DNA of 64,000 bases, from positions 21,630 to 85,629 of the forward strand of contig DDLV01000108.1 of the NCBI GenBank assembly GCA_002340325.1. Reading direction: 5' to 3'. The notes beneath the pieces were generated by a model. That model worked only from the letters and a program-made list of their open reading frames with translations. It was not told where the DNA came from and did not search any database. A program made the position numbers and the translations under genes. Shown piece by piece: positions 9,273 through 18,657 of this stretch. The stretch is from Glaciecola sp. UBA2563 (GTDB taxonomy: Bacteria; Pseudomonadota; Gammaproteobacteria; Enterobacterales; Alteromonadaceae). Every line of letters starts with the position of its first letter. Within the stretch, counting starts at the first letter, position 1.

Positions 9273-10195
9273 GTAAGCCAATAGTAATTTCGTTAATGGG
9301 GCCTACAGCATCTGGTAAGACAGCATTGTCTATAGCATTGGCCAGGGCTATTAACGGCGAAATCATTAGTGTTGACTCTGCGTTAGTATATCAAAATATG
9401 GATATCGGTACCGCAAAACCAACCACAGAAGAACGTCAAGGCATTCCTCACTGGTTAATTGATATAAGAACGCCAGAGCAAAGCTACTCTGTCGCTGACT
9501 TCATAGTTGATGCTAATGATAAAGTTCGAGATATTTTGAACCGCGGAAAAGTTCCCATACTTGTTGGCGGGACCATGCTTTATTTTAATGCGTTAATTAA
9601 TGGCATTTCAAATATCCCATCAAGTGATGACGCAACAAGATTAATGGTTAGAAATGAGATATCACAAAATGGTTTGACGACGATTTATGACAAACTATCT
9701 TCAATCGATCCATCTATTATTGGCCGAATTCATCAAAACGATAAACAGCGTTTGACCAGAGCGTATGAGGTCTATCTAGCGACGGGAAAGACCTTGAGTT
9801 ATTGGCAGTCTCAAAAACGTCCCGGTCTTGCCTATCTTCCAATACAGTTCTCCTTGCTGCCGCAAAACCGCGATAAATTACATCAAGATATTGCGGCTAG
9901 GTTTGATGAAATGCTAGATCAGGGCTTTGTCGAAGAAGTTAAATTTTTGTTACATACGTACCGTCTAAATCCAGATCTGTCTTCCATGCGTACTGTAGGA
10001 TATAGACAAGCGTATGCATATCTAAGGAATGAGGATGATCTCAATAGCATGCGCGACAAGGCAATTGCGGCTACCAGACAACTTGCAAAGCGGCAATTTA
10101 CTTGGCTGAGAGGATGGCCAGATGTCAATGAACTTATCGCTGGTGACGAAAACAATCTCTGGCGAATCATTGAAAAAAGTGGTGCAACTTGTTAA
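9266..10195 (+). CDS. miaA: tRNA dimethylallyltransferase MiaA
   Basis: MiaA transfers a dimethylallyl group to N6 of A37 in tRNAs that read codons starting with U. The 309-residue protein has the P-loop GPTASGKT at 12-19, the substrate-binding segment DSALVYQNMDIGTAKP near 36-51, the IPHWLID motif, and the C-terminal TRQLAKRQFTWLRG that contacts tRNA. Its ATG overlaps the last seven bases of mutL, so the two are translationally linked. The MiaA family normally has DSRQ or DSRLVY at the second motif. The alanine here (DSALVY) is a minor change. hfq follows after 142 bases, the usual order in this group. Confidence 0.96.
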   Translation: MLSKPIVISLMGPTASGKTALSIALARAINGEIISVDSALVYQNMDIGTAKPTTEERQGIPHWLIDIRTPEQSYSVADFIVDANDKVRDILNRGKVPILVGGTMLYFNALINGISNIPSSDDATRLMVRNEISQNGLTTIYDKLSSIDPSIIGRIHQNDKQRLTRAYEVYLATGKTLSYWQSQKRPGLAYLPIQFSLLPQNRDKLHQDIAARFDEMLDQGFVEEVKFLLHTYRLNPDLSSMRTVGYRQAYAYLRNEDDLNSMRDKAIAATRQLAKRQFTWLRGWPDVNELIAGDENNLWRIIEKSGATC

Positions 10196-10337
10196 AGCTT
10201 TGGTGTAAACTCAAATTTTAGTTTAGCGATACCCATTAACGAAACACTAACCCTGAACAAAAATCATACAATTACAATTATAAAAAGATTTTAAAATAAC
10301 AAGACGATAATAATAAGACTATAATTAAGGATGTGTA

Positions 10338-10586
10338 ATGGCAAAAGGTCAGTCTCTACAAGACCCGTTTTTAAACGCACTCAGGAAAGAGCGCATTCCC
10401 GTTTCAATTTACCTCGTCAATGGCATCAAGTTACAAGGGCAAGTGGAATCCTTTGACCAGTTTGTCGTTCTTCTCAAGAATACTGTTAGCCAAATGGTAT
10501 ATAAGCACGCCATTTCGACTGTTGTGCCATCACGCGCAATAACAATGCCGACCAATCATGGTGAAACAGACGGAAATCAAGACTAG
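10338..10586 (+). CDS. hfq: RNA chaperone Hfq
   Basis: Hfq is a hexameric Sm-like protein that pairs small RNAs with mRNAs. The 82-residue protein has Sm1 (QSLQDPFLNALRKERIPVSI through GIKLQGQVESFDQFVVLL) and Sm2 (YKHAISTVVPSR, with the KH motif as YKHA), followed by a short flexible tail. This is shorter than the 102 residues of E. coli Hfq but normal for marine relatives. Proximal-face residues Q8 and F42 equivalents and the YKH motif are intact. The start is well supported by AAGGA six bases upstream. The A/T-rich 142-bp leader contains TATAAT at 10320-10325, too close to the start codon to be a likely promoter. hflX follows after 15 bases. Confidence 0.97.
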   Translation: MAKGQSLQDPFLNALRKERIPVSIYLVNGIKLQGQVESFDQFVVLLKNTVSQMVYKHAISTVVPSRAITMPTNHGETDGNQD

Positions 10587-10601
10587 TTTTGGAGTTACTC
10601 T

Positions 10602-11888
10602 TTGTTTGAGCGTTATGAAACCGGTGAAAATGCAATACTGGTTCATGTTGATTTTTCTGATGAGTTAAACAAAGAAGATATACAGGAATTGCAAATGCTC
10701 GTCTCTTCGGCGGGTGTGAATCAATTAACGCTTCTTACTGCTAAGCGCTCTTCACCTCATGCAAAATTCTTCGTCGGGACGGGTAAAGTCGAAGAAATCT
10801 CAGAAGCGGTTAAGGCGCTCTGCGCAGATGTCGTGATTTTTAATCACGCGCTATCACCTTCTCAAGAGCGTAATATTGAATCGGTTATTCAATGTCGAGT
10901 GTTAGACAGAACGTCCTTAATTTTGGATATCTTTGCACAACGGGCTCGAACGCATGAAGGTAAACTACAAGTTGAACTTGCTCAGCTCAGGCATTTATCT
11001 ACCCGCCTGATTCGAGGATGGACGCATCTAGAACGTCAGAAAGGCGGGATTGGCTTGCGCGGCCCCGGTGAAACTCAGCTCGAGACAGACAGACGGCTAC
11101 TTCGTGGCAGAATTAAGTCAATTTTGCGCAGGTTAGAGCGTGTTCACAAACAGCGAGAGCAAGGTAGAAGGGCGCGTAAAAGAGCCGAAATTCCTTCACT
11201 GTCGCTCGTTGGCTATACAAATGCTGGGAAATCGACATTGTTTAACACGATGACAAAAGCAGACGTATATGCAGCCGATCAACTGTTTGCAACACTAGAT
11301 CCAACCCTTCGTAAGATTGAGTTAGACGATGTAGGGCCGGTAATTCTCGCCGATACTGTTGGGTTCATCAGACACCTTCCGCATGATTTGGTTGCCGCGT
11401 TCAAGGCGACTTTGCTTGAAACAAAAGAAGCGGATTTGTTGCTTCATGTCGTCGATTACTCCGATCAACAATTTGCTAATAATACGGATCAGGTAAACGC
11501 TGTGTTAGAAGAAATAGAAGCGTCCGACGTCCCGCAGCTAATAATTTGTAATAAAATTGATAGAATGTCGGAGGTCGAGCCTCGTATCGACTATGACCAA
11601 GAAAACAAGCCCATCCGTGTTTGGATTTCAGCTCAAAAAGAACAAGGTATTGAATTACTAAAAAAAGCCCTTACTGAACGATTAAGACAGAGCATGGTCA
11701 ATTATGATTTGTGTGTTCCTGCTGGCGACGGCAAAGTGCGAGGGCTGTTGTTTGAGCAAAATTGCATCAAGCGGCAAGCATATAGCGACGAAGGTGAATG
11801 GCTTGTTACAGTGACACTTCCTACAACAGATTGGCATAGGTTGGATAAAAAAGTAGAAAACCGATTAAGCCAATATGTCATTAATTAA
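10602..11888 (+). CDS. hflX: Ribosome-splitting GTPase HflX
   Basis: HflX is a GTPase that binds and splits stalled 70S ribosomes, especially in heat stress. The 428-residue protein has an N-terminal HflX domain with the glycine-rich segment KGGIGLRGPGETQLETDRR (about 148-166). A helical arm follows, then the G domain with G1 GYTNAGKST, G3 DTVGFIRHLPHDLV and G4 NKID. The start is a TTG at 10602. The sequence from it (MFERYETGENAILVHV) lines up with the N-terminus of E. coli HflX, and GGAG precedes it at a suitable distance. It lies 15 bases after hfq and 137 bases before hflK, the conserved order. Confidence 0.96.
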   Translation: MFERYETGENAILVHVDFSDELNKEDIQELQMLVSSAGVNQLTLLTAKRSSPHAKFFVGTGKVEEISEAVKALCADVVIFNHALSPSQERNIESVIQCRVLDRTSLILDIFAQRARTHEGKLQVELAQLRHLSTRLIRGWTHLERQKGGIGLRGPGETQLETDRRLLRGRIKSILRRLERVHKQREQGRRARKRAEIPSLSLVGYTNAGKSTLFNTMTKADVYAADQLFATLDPTLRKIELDDVGPVILADTVGFIRHLPHDLVAAFKATLLETKEADLLLHVVDYSDQQFANNTDQVNAVLEEIEASDVPQLIICNKIDRMSEVEPRIDYDQENKPIRVWISAQKEQGIELLKKALTERLRQSMVNYDLCVPAGDGKVRGLLFEQNCIKRQAYSDEGEWLVTVTLPTTDWHRLDKKVENRLSQYVIN

Positions 11889-12025
11889 TTTTCTGTTCTA
11901 TCTTTTACGTAAGCAGCAGATTCTTTTATAACCGAATGTTTACAGTTTTCTTAAAACGATACAAAACTGATACCAGTTTTGGTGAGTATATAACCTGTTA
12001 ACGAAATATATTGGAGTGAAGATAT

Positions 12026-13168
12026 ATGGCTTGGAACGAGCCTGGTGGTAGCAATAATAAAGACCCTTGGAAAAACAGAAGCGGAAATGATCAAGGTCCT
12101 CCCGACTTAGATGATGTCTTAAAAAATCTGTTTGGAAAATTCGGTAAAGGCGGTTCATCTGGTGGCGGCACAAACCTGAGTGGGAAAGGGTTTATGTATA
12201 TCGCAATTGTGGCGTTTGTTATTTACGCGCTGAGCGGTTTTTACACCATTAAGGAAGCTGAAAAAGGTGTCCTCCTTAGATTCGGTGAATTTAATGGTTT
12301 AGTTGACCCAGGTCTTAACTGGAAACTGACATTTATCGATCAGGTCATGCCGGTCAACGTGCAAGAAATCAGCTCACTCTCTTCCAGGGGAGCCATGTTA
12401 ACAGAAGACGAAAACATGGTGAGTGTTGAAATGGAAGTTCAATTCAGAGTCGTCGATCCCTATCGCTGGGTTTACGCGGTGATAGACCCACGAACCTCGT
12501 TAAGCCAAGCCTTCGACAGTGCAATTCGTTACGTTATCGGCCATTCAACCATGGATGATATCTTAACGGGCGGTCGTGAAGTGATCAGAGCTCGGGTAGA
12601 AGAAGAGTTACAAGCCATCGTTGCACCATACGAAATGGGTGTAGCTGTCGTTGGTCTTAACTTCTCTAACTCAAGACCTCCAGAGGAAGTGAGAGCTGCG
12701 TTTGACGATGCAATTGCTGCGCAAGAGGACCAGGAACGTTTTATTCAAGAAGCCGAAGCCTATGCTCGTGAGCGAGAGCCCGCAGCGCGCGGTGAAGTTA
12801 ATCGCATTAACGAAGAAGCCCAAGCGTACAAAGAGCAAATCATCTTGGAAGCACAGGGTGAGGTTGCTAGATTTGAGGAGTTGTTACCACAATTTGAAGC
12901 TGCGCCGGAAGTCACCAGACAGCGGATATATATCGAGACAATGGAGCAGGTATTCAATAATACCAGCAAGGTTATGGTAGATACGCAAGGCTCAGGTAAC
13001 TTAATGTTCTTGCCATTGGATCAAATTATGAGGCAATCAAATACGCAAACTGACTTGCAGGACATTACTAACAGCCGTCTTCAAGAAATACTTAATGATC
13101 GAAACAGCGCAAACACGCGAGACAATAACAATGTTCGCGGCTCATCCGTGCGCCAAGGGAGGAATTAG
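12026..13168 (+). CDS. hflK: FtsH protease modulator HflK
   Basis: HflK and HflC form a large membrane cage around FtsH and limit its access to membrane substrates. The 380-residue protein starts with a Gly/Asn-rich cytoplasmic segment (WNEPGGSNNKDPW). One transmembrane helix follows (about 56-73), then a periplasmic SPFH/band-7 domain beginning GFYTIKEAEKGVLLRFGEF. After it comes a long Glu/Ala/Arg-rich coiled coil (about 225-300) and an Asn-rich tail. A strong ribosome-binding site (TTGGAGTGAAG) precedes the ATG. hflC starts three bases after its stop. Confidence 0.96.
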   Translation: MAWNEPGGSNNKDPWKNRSGNDQGPPDLDDVLKNLFGKFGKGGSSGGGTNLSGKGFMYIAIVAFVIYALSGFYTIKEAEKGVLLRFGEFNGLVDPGLNWKLTFIDQVMPVNVQEISSLSSRGAMLTEDENMVSVEMEVQFRVVDPYRWVYAVIDPRTSLSQAFDSAIRYVIGHSTMDDILTGGREVIRARVEEELQAIVAPYEMGVAVVGLNFSNSRPPEEVRAAFDDAIAAQEDQERFIQEAEAYAREREPAARGEVNRINEEAQAYKEQIILEAQGEVARFEELLPQFEAAPEVTRQRIYIETMEQVFNNTSKVMVDTQGSGNLMFLPLDQIMRQSNTQTDLQDITNSRLQEILNDRNSANTRDNNNVRGSSVRQGRN

Positions 13169-13171
13169 CAT

Positions 13172-14053
13172 ATGAAAGCTCTAGGCGCTATTGCACTAGC
13201 GATATTTATCGTGTTGGGCATAAGTTCTCTTTTTATTGTGTCAGAAGGGACCAGATCAATTGTCATTTTATTCGGTAAGGTGAATATGGACTCGGACGGC
13301 CAACCTGTTGTCTATGAGCCGGGACTTCACTTGAAGGTGCCGTTGTTCGCACGAGTACAAAAGCTCGATGCTCGTATCCAAACCCTTGATGAAAGAGCTG
13401 ACCGATTTGTAACAAGCGAAAAAGAAGACCTTATCGTCGATTCTTATGTGAAGTGGAAAATAACGGACTTCGCACGCTACTATCTGTCAACTGGCGGCAA
13501 TAAGGCGCAGGCAGAAACGTTATTAAAGCAGCGTGTGACCAACGGATTGAGAGCGGAGTTTGGTACTCGAACTATTAACCAGATTGTATCTGGAGAACGT
13601 TCTGAACTCATGGATGATGCGCTGCGTCAAGCGGGCGGAAGTTCAGACCAATTGGGCATCGAAATTCTGGATGTTAGAGTTAAACAGATTAACTTACCGA
13701 CAGAAATCAGTAATAACATCTTTAATCGTATGCGCGCTGAGCGGGACGCGGCTGCTAGAGAATACCGTTCGAAAGGGCAGGAGCAAGCCGAAATCATTCG
13801 TGCAAATATAGATGCAAAAATTACGGTTATGCTTGCAGATGCGCAAAGAAACGCGAGGCAACTCAAAGGTGAAGGTGATGCGCTTGCTGCGCAAATCTAT
13901 GCACAAACCTACAATAAAAACCCTGAATTTTATAGTTTCTTGAGAAGTATGGATGCATATCGCCAAAGCTTTTCAAACAAATCTGACATTCTTGTGATTG
14001 AGCCGAACAGCGATTTCTTCCGCTACATGAAAGAGTCTTCTGGCGCACAATAG
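13172..14053 (+). CDS. hflC: FtsH protease modulator HflC
   Basis: This is the partner of HflK in the membrane complex that controls FtsH. The 293-residue protein has an N-terminal membrane anchor (about 5-24). A band-7 domain follows with VSEGTRSIVILFGKV and EPGLHLKVPLFARVQKLDARIQ-type segments. The coiled coil (ERDAAAREYRSKGQEQAEII) and the conserved end MDAYRQSFSN...LVIEPNSDFFRYM are typical of HflC. GGAGG lies seven bases before the ATG. A strong hairpin terminator 15 bases after the stop ends the miaA-hfq-hflX-hflKC unit. Confidence 0.96.
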   Translation: MKALGAIALAIFIVLGISSLFIVSEGTRSIVILFGKVNMDSDGQPVVYEPGLHLKVPLFARVQKLDARIQTLDERADRFVTSEKEDLIVDSYVKWKITDFARYYLSTGGNKAQAETLLKQRVTNGLRAEFGTRTINQIVSGERSELMDDALRQAGGSSDQLGIEILDVRVKQINLPTEISNNIFNRMRAERDAAAREYRSKGQEQAEIIRANIDAKITVMLADAQRNARQLKGEGDALAAQIYAQTYNKNPEFYSFLRSMDAYRQSFSNKSDILVIEPNSDFFRYMKESSGAQ

Positions 14054-14067
14054 CTGATTACTTTATT

Positions 14068-14106
14068 AAAAGCGTCATTAGTATTCACATACTGATGACG
14101 CTTTTT
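14068..14106 (+). terminator. Rho-independent terminator after hflC
   Basis: AAAAGCGTCATTAGT pairs with ACTGATGACGCTTTT across a short loop. This gives a stem of about 15 bp with one G-T pair, ending in a run of T. It lies just after the hflC stop and before the TTG start of the transporter gene. The A-run on the left arm would allow it to work in both directions, but only the plus-strand gene ends here. Confidence 0.85.
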
Positions 14107-14136
14107 CATTAGGTTTAACCAAAAAGGACCCAAATA

Positions 14137-15744
14137 TTGCCAACCGATGCTAATTCCAAAACGATGAATAATGGCCAGGAACCTTCATCAAACTCTGGTT
14201 GGTTTTCTAGGTTTTTAGCTGCTGTTGAATGGCTTGGCAATTTACTTCCTCATCCCATTACGCTTTTTGCAAGCCTTGCCCTTTTTATTGTTGTGCTCAG
14301 CGGTATTCTCGGATATTTCGAAGTATCAGTCCTTGACCCAAGACCCGAAGGCGCGAAAGGTAGAGAGGCTGATGGCATTATTGAAGTAATTTCACTAATG
14401 AATGCTGAAGGCCTTCAGCGCATCGTAATGGAATTGGTAACTAACTTTACGGGATTTGCACCGTTAGGGACGGTACTTGTTGCGCTTCTAGGCGTGTCTG
14501 TTGCTGAGCATTCTGGCTTGCTGAGTACGGTTATGCGCGCAATGGTCATGAATGCATCCAGAACCGCCGTGACCGTCGTTGTGGTTTTTGCCGGTGTTGT
14601 TTCAAACACTGCTTCCGAACTTGGTTACGTCGTGCTGATACCATTGGCAGCGATGATATTTCATAGTCTAGGCAGGCATCCTCTCGCTGGACTCGCAGCT
14701 GCTTTTGCAGGTGTTTCGGCAGGCTACAGCGCCAATTTACTTCTTGGCACTGTTGACCCGTTGCTTTCAGGGATTACGCAAGACGCTGCTCGTATGATAG
14801 ATCCTGATTATGTGGTAGGGCCTGAAGTAAATTGGTTCTTTATGATTGGCAGTACATTTCTAGTTGCGGTCATGGGGGCTATCGTCACTGAGAAAATTGT
14901 TGAGCCAAGATTAGGCGTTTACGACCCCTCAGAAGCGTCTATCGATTTAGGGGCACAGAAAATAGATGCACCTACACCACAAGAAATTAAAGCCATGAAA
15001 TGGGCTGGCTTTAGCTTTGTTTTTGTTTGTGTGTTATTGGCACTGACAATTGTTCCTGAAAATGGAATTTTGAGGAATCCAGAAACGGGCGAAGTGGCTG
15101 GCAGCCCCTTTTTAAAAGGTATCGTGGCATTTATTTTCGTTACATTCGCCATTCCCGGATTTGTCTATGGCCGAGTCGCTGGGACGATGAAAAACGATAA
15201 GGACATCATTGACGCCATGGCAAAAAGTATGAGCTCAATGGGCTTATACATCACGTTGGTGTTCTTTGCAGCGCAGTTCGTAGCGTTCTTTAAATGGACC
15301 AATTTAGGAACAGTGTTGGCGGTTAAAGGTGCGGCATTTTTACAAGCAACAGGCTTGGATGGGCCTGAGGTTTTTGTTCTATTTATAATGATGTGCGGCG
15401 TTGTTAACTTGTCTCTCGGCAGTGCATCGGCGCAATGGGCGGTGACTGCACCAATCTTTGTCCCTATGCTAATGCTGATAGGATTTGCGCCTGAAACTAT
15501 TCAAGCTGCCTATCGTATTGGCGACTCTGTGACCAACGTTATTTCTCCAATGATGAGTTACTTTGGGTTGATTCTTGCCATAGCCGCCAGATACAAAAAA
15601 GACATTGGAATGGGGACACTGATAGCAACAATGTTGCCTTACACTATGGTATTTATTGTGGGTTGGACTATATTCTTTTACGTGTGGGTATTTGTCATCG
15701 GAATGCCGGTTGGGCCAGGGGCGGCAACATATTATCAACCATAG
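14137..15744 (+). CDS. AbgT-family transporter
   Basis: This is an inner-membrane secondary transporter of the AbgT family. Characterised members take up p-aminobenzoyl-glutamate (E. coli AbgT) or export sulfonamides (MtrF, YdaH). The 535-residue protein has about 11-13 hydrophobic segments. The family features LPHPITLFASLALFIVVLSG near 38 and GLAAAFAGVSAGYSANLLLG near 185 are present, as are the re-entrant hairpin regions with ASAQWAVTAPIFVPM and the C-terminal NVISPMMSYFGLIL. The start is a TTG at 14137 with AAAAAGGA eight bases upstream; the next in-frame ATG is nine codons further. It follows a terminator and so has its own promoter. Uptake of folate breakdown product is plausible but not shown, and drug efflux is the alternative. 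Confidence 0.85.
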   Translation: MPTDANSKTMNNGQEPSSNSGWFSRFLAAVEWLGNLLPHPITLFASLALFIVVLSGILGYFEVSVLDPRPEGAKGREADGIIEVISLMNAEGLQRIVMELVTNFTGFAPLGTVLVALLGVSVAEHSGLLSTVMRAMVMNASRTAVTVVVVFAGVVSNTASELGYVVLIPLAAMIFHSLGRHPLAGLAAAFAGVSAGYSANLLLGTVDPLLSGITQDAARMIDPDYVVGPEVNWFFMIGSTFLVAVMGAIVTEKIVEPRLGVYDPSEASIDLGAQKIDAPTPQEIKAMKWAGFSFVFVCVLLALTIVPENGILRNPETGEVAGSPFLKGIVAFIFVTFAIPGFVYGRVAGTMKNDKDIIDAMAKSMSSMGLYITLVFFAAQFVAFFKWTNLGTVLAVKGAAFLQATGLDGPEVFVLFIMMCGVVNLSLGSASAQWAVTAPIFVPMLMLIGFAPETIQAAYRIGDSVTNVISPMMSYFGLILAIAARYKKDIGMGTLIATMLPYTMVFIVGWTIFFYVWVFVIGMPVGPGAATYYQP

Positions 15745-15853
15745 TTATTGACGCTCGCAATCCTCTAGTGCGCAGCAAATAATTTAATTTAATCTTAAAT
15801 GCAATCAACTAGCGTAATTAAGGTACGTATGTCAAAAAACCTCTCAATATTTC

Positions 15854-16933
15854 ATGAAGTATAAGTCTCAGCTTGAGTTTACCCACAAGCAACCAGATAA
15901 GATTGGCGTGCTTATTACAAACTTAGGCACGCCAAAAGCGCCTACTAAACAGGCGCTTAAGCCCTACCTAAAAGAATTCTTATCTGACCCCAGAGTCGTT
16001 GAATTCCCAAGATTTTTATGGTGGTTTATTCTCAACGGCATTATTTTGAATATTCGTCCCAAACGCTCTGCAGCAGCATATCAAACGGTATGGACGGAAC
16101 AGGGCTCACCGCTTTTACTGCATACCAAAAACCAATGTGAAGGTATAGAAGCCCGTATAAAGGCTGAATATGGCGATACTGTCATTATTGATTATGCGAT
16201 GCGATATGGCGAGCCATCTATACATTCAGCAATTGACAATTTGCTGAATAAAGGTGCTCGAAAGCTCTTTGTTTTGCCGCTTTACCCGCAGTATTGCGCC
16301 TCGACGACAGGCTCAACTTTTGATGCACTTGCTTCAGATTTCAAAAAGCGTAGATGGTTGCCTGAGCTGCGGTTTTTAAATCACTACTGCGATAATGAGG
16401 CTTACATTGATTGTTTGGCGACCAAAATAGAGAATCATTGGGAAAAACACGGAAGGGCAGAGAGGCTGGTACTTTCGTATCACGGGATCCCAAAGCGATA
16501 TTTGATGAATGGTGACCCTTATCATTGCCAATGCCACAAGACCTCTCGATTGGTCGCTCGAAAGCTTGGCTTAACTGAGCACGATTATGTAACCACTTTT
16601 CAATCGCGGTTCGGCAGAGAGGAATGGCTTAAACCGTACACTGATGAAACATTAAAATCACTGCCGAAACAAGGTGTAAGCAGTATCCAAGTGTGCTGTC
16701 CTGGTTTTTCGTCTGATTGTTTAGAAACAATAGAAGAAATTGGTGAAGAAAATAAAGAGTATTTCTTGGAAAATGGTGGAGAAAGGTTCGAATACATCGA
16801 GGCACTTAACAGTGATCCGCAACACTTAGATATGTTGTCAGATTTAGTTATCAATAATATTAAAGACTGGAAAATGGATAACGATATCGAGCTTCGAGAA
16901 GCATTGGCAAACGTGATGGGCGCAGAGAAGTGA
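15854..16933 (+). CDS. hemH: Ferrochelatase
   Basis: HemH inserts ferrous iron into protoporphyrin IX, the last step of heme synthesis, at the cytoplasmic face of the inner membrane. The 359-residue protein has the family start GVLITNLGTPKAPT and the FLSDPRVVEFPR segment. The catalytic histidine is in LVLSYHGIPKRY, and the conserved CCPGFSSDCLETIEEI near 275 is present. The YPQY(C)ASTT segment is also seen. Its stop codon overlaps the GTG start of the next gene in a GTGA arrangement, so the two are probably translationally coupled. Confidence 0.96.
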   Translation: MKYKSQLEFTHKQPDKIGVLITNLGTPKAPTKQALKPYLKEFLSDPRVVEFPRFLWWFILNGIILNIRPKRSAAAYQTVWTEQGSPLLLHTKNQCEGIEARIKAEYGDTVIIDYAMRYGEPSIHSAIDNLLNKGARKLFVLPLYPQYCASTTGSTFDALASDFKKRRWLPELRFLNHYCDNEAYIDCLATKIENHWEKHGRAERLVLSYHGIPKRYLMNGDPYHCQCHKTSRLVARKLGLTEHDYVTTFQSRFGREEWLKPYTDETLKSLPKQGVSSIQVCCPGFSSDCLETIEEIGEENKEYFLENGGERFEYIEALNSDPQHLDMLSDLVINNIKDWKMDNDIELREALANVMGAEK

Positions 16934-17367
16934 CACATCCAAATGTAGAAAAAGACGACAGTTTCCAAGCGCCTGAAGAATTATTGCAAGCGCAAGCGTT
17001 GGCGAATCTACTTGATTATGCAGTGCGCATCCCTGTTATTGGTATTCGTGTTGGCCTAGACTCGCTGGTGGGGCTTATCCCAGTCCTAGGGGATGGCATA
17101 ATGTTTTTTGCATCAATGCGGATCCTTTACTTGGGATACAAAATGAACCTACCGAAACCACTGTTAGGCAATATGTTGCGCAACAGCGTTTTTGATATGC
17201 TGCTTGGATTCATACCTTTGGTAGGAGATATCTTCGATCTTTTCTTCAAAGCTAATATCAAAAACGTTCGAATTATGGAGCAATATTGGGTGTCTCAAAA
17301 CAAGGATATAATTGATGCATATGCTAAGAAAAAATACGACGAGTGGCAGAGTAGCATCGAGAATTAA
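16930..17367 (+). CDS. DUF4112 membrane protein
   Basis: This is a small 145-residue protein of the DUF4112 family, whose function is not known. After a polar N-terminus with a helical stretch, it shows the family core: an amphipathic segment VRIPVIGIRVGLDSLVGLIPVLGD, a hydrophobic helix, and a second IPLVGDIFDLFFKANIKN-type repeat near 95-115. The duplicated 'IPxxGD' pattern (IPVLGD, IPLVGD) is the family hallmark. It begins at a GTG inside the hemH stop region (GTGA). Coupling to hemH suggests coexpression with the last step of heme synthesis, but this is context only. Confidence 0.8.
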   Translation: MTHPNVEKDDSFQAPEELLQAQALANLLDYAVRIPVIGIRVGLDSLVGLIPVLGDGIMFFASMRILYLGYKMNLPKPLLGNMLRNSVFDMLLGFIPLVGDIFDLFFKANIKNVRIMEQYWVSQNKDIIDAYAKKKYDEWQSSIEN

Positions 17368-17378
17368 ACAAGCACTAT

Positions 17379-17762
17379 CTAATCTTTTTTGCTAACACCA
17401 TCACTATCCACGGCGTATTTTTCTAAATCATCTAAGCTAATCACCTCTAATGCTTTAATGTTTGTTGATGACAACACCACCGGTGGCGCAACGCCTGCGT
17501 CAAACGCTTGTTTCCATCTACCTGCACAGACGCACCATTTATCTCCATCCTTCAATCCTGGGAAATCATATTGTGGATTTGGTGTTGATAAATCATTACC
17601 CACTGACTTCGAATATTCCAAAAATTCGTCGGTAACAAGTGCGCATACACTGTGATTACCAAAGTCGCTTATTGGGACATAACAAAACCCTTCTCGTGTG
17701 TAGCCCGTATTACCGCAACAGAGACGAAGAGGTTGACCGTAGACGTTTTTTGCGTTTGCCAT
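17379..17762 (-). CDS. DUF2237 family protein
   Basis: A 127-residue soluble protein of the DUF2237 family, with no assigned function. The family core is visible: N-terminal MANAKNVYGQPLRLCC, then GYTREGFCYVP, VTDEFLEYSKSVGNDLSTP and GDKWCVCAGRWKQAFDAG-type segments. The conserved cysteines (CC near residue 15, C near 27, and CVC near 77) suggest a metal or redox site, but that is inference. It is convergent with the DUF4112 gene, 11 bases apart, and divergent from ubiG, whose chosen start is 38 bases away. Confidence 0.85.
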   Translation of the reverse strand: MANAKNVYGQPLRLCCGNTGYTREGFCYVPISDFGNHSVCALVTDEFLEYSKSVGNDLSTPNPQYDFPGLKDGDKWCVCAGRWKQAFDAGVAPPVVLSSTNIKALEVISLDDLEKYAVDSDGVSKKD

Positions 17763-17800
17763 ATTTTTACTTAATAAAGTGTTGTTTCAAGGTATATACG

Positions 17801-18568
17801 ATGTTAGACAAAAGTGAGCTTAAAAAAGTCAGTAAAAATGATAGTGAGGTATCTCCTGATGAAATAGCGCGTTTCGACAAAATGGCTGAGGCATGGTGGG
17901 ACCCCGATGGAGATTATAAAGCTGCTATCGCCTTTAACGAAGCGCGTGTCAGTCATTTTATCGAAAAAATCTGCGACCATTATAATCGAAAGTCCAATAC
18001 AGCCAATTGCCTAAGAGATATCTCCATACTGGATTTAGGCTGCGGTGGTGGATTAGTGTCAGAGGCAATGGCAAGTCGAGGAGCCCAAGTGACTGGAATT
18101 GATGCCAGCGAATTGAGTATCGAGGTAGCAAAACGTCATGCAGCAAAATCACGCCTTTCGATAACTTATGAGCATACACTTGCGAGAGAACTTATTAAGC
18201 GGCAACAAAAGTTTGATGTTGTTATTAACGCTGAGGTCATTGAACATGTGCCTGACCAAAAAGGGCTGGTAAAACAATGCAGTCAACTCACAAAAAAAGA
18301 CGGGTTAGTGATACTCGCTACTTTGAATAGGACGATCACAGCATACTTTATCGCGATAATCGGTGCAGAGTACATTATGCGTTACCTACCAATTGGCACG
18401 CATAGCTGGGGTTATTTTGTCAGCCCACTGCAGTTGAACAGTTGGGCATCATTAGCTCAGTTAAAGTTGATGCAAGAAATTGGTATGCGTTTCAATCCAT
18501 TTTCTAAAAAATGGTCTTTTACCGATAGTCTAAAAGTTAATTATGTACAAACTTACCGAAAACTATAG
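17801..18568 (+). CDS. ubiG: Ubiquinone 3-O-methyltransferase UbiG
   Basis: UbiG performs both O-methylations of ubiquinone synthesis using S-adenosylmethionine. The 255-residue protein starts MLDKSELKKV and has the UbiG-specific segment FDKMAEAWWDPDGDYKA near 25-41. SAM motif I is ILDLGCGGG at 76-84, with D101 in VTGIDASE as the ribose-binding acidic residue. The later VINAEVIEHVPD and ATLNRTITAYFIAIIGAEYI stretches are typical of UbiG. An upstream in-frame extension to 17639 exists, but it overlaps the DUF2237 gene and has no family counterpart, so I use the ATG at 17801. The gene stands alone between a DUF2237 gene and a cyclase gene. Confidence 0.94.
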   Translation: MLDKSELKKVSKNDSEVSPDEIARFDKMAEAWWDPDGDYKAAIAFNEARVSHFIEKICDHYNRKSNTANCLRDISILDLGCGGGLVSEAMASRGAQVTGIDASELSIEVAKRHAAKSRLSITYEHTLARELIKRQQKFDVVINAEVIEHVPDQKGLVKQCSQLTKKDGLVILATLNRTITAYFIAIIGAEYIMRYLPIGTHSWGYFVSPLQLNSWASLAQLKLMQEIGMRFNPFSKKWSFTDSLKVNYVQTYRKL

Positions 18569-18657
18569 CGCAAATTTCCTTAAAGAATAATGGCGATTAA
18601 TTCGATACTAATATATTGGGGAAAGAGAAATTAGTTAACAATATAGAGTCTAAGTAG

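Noticed and set aside
10320..10325. TATAAT as an hfq promoter
   Set aside because: It lies only about 12 bases before the start codon and overlaps the ribosome-binding region; there is no matching -35 box.
17639..17800. Longer N-terminus for UbiG
   Set aside because: The extension overlaps the DUF2237 gene on the other strand and has no counterpart in UbiG proteins. The ATG at 17801 gives the family start.
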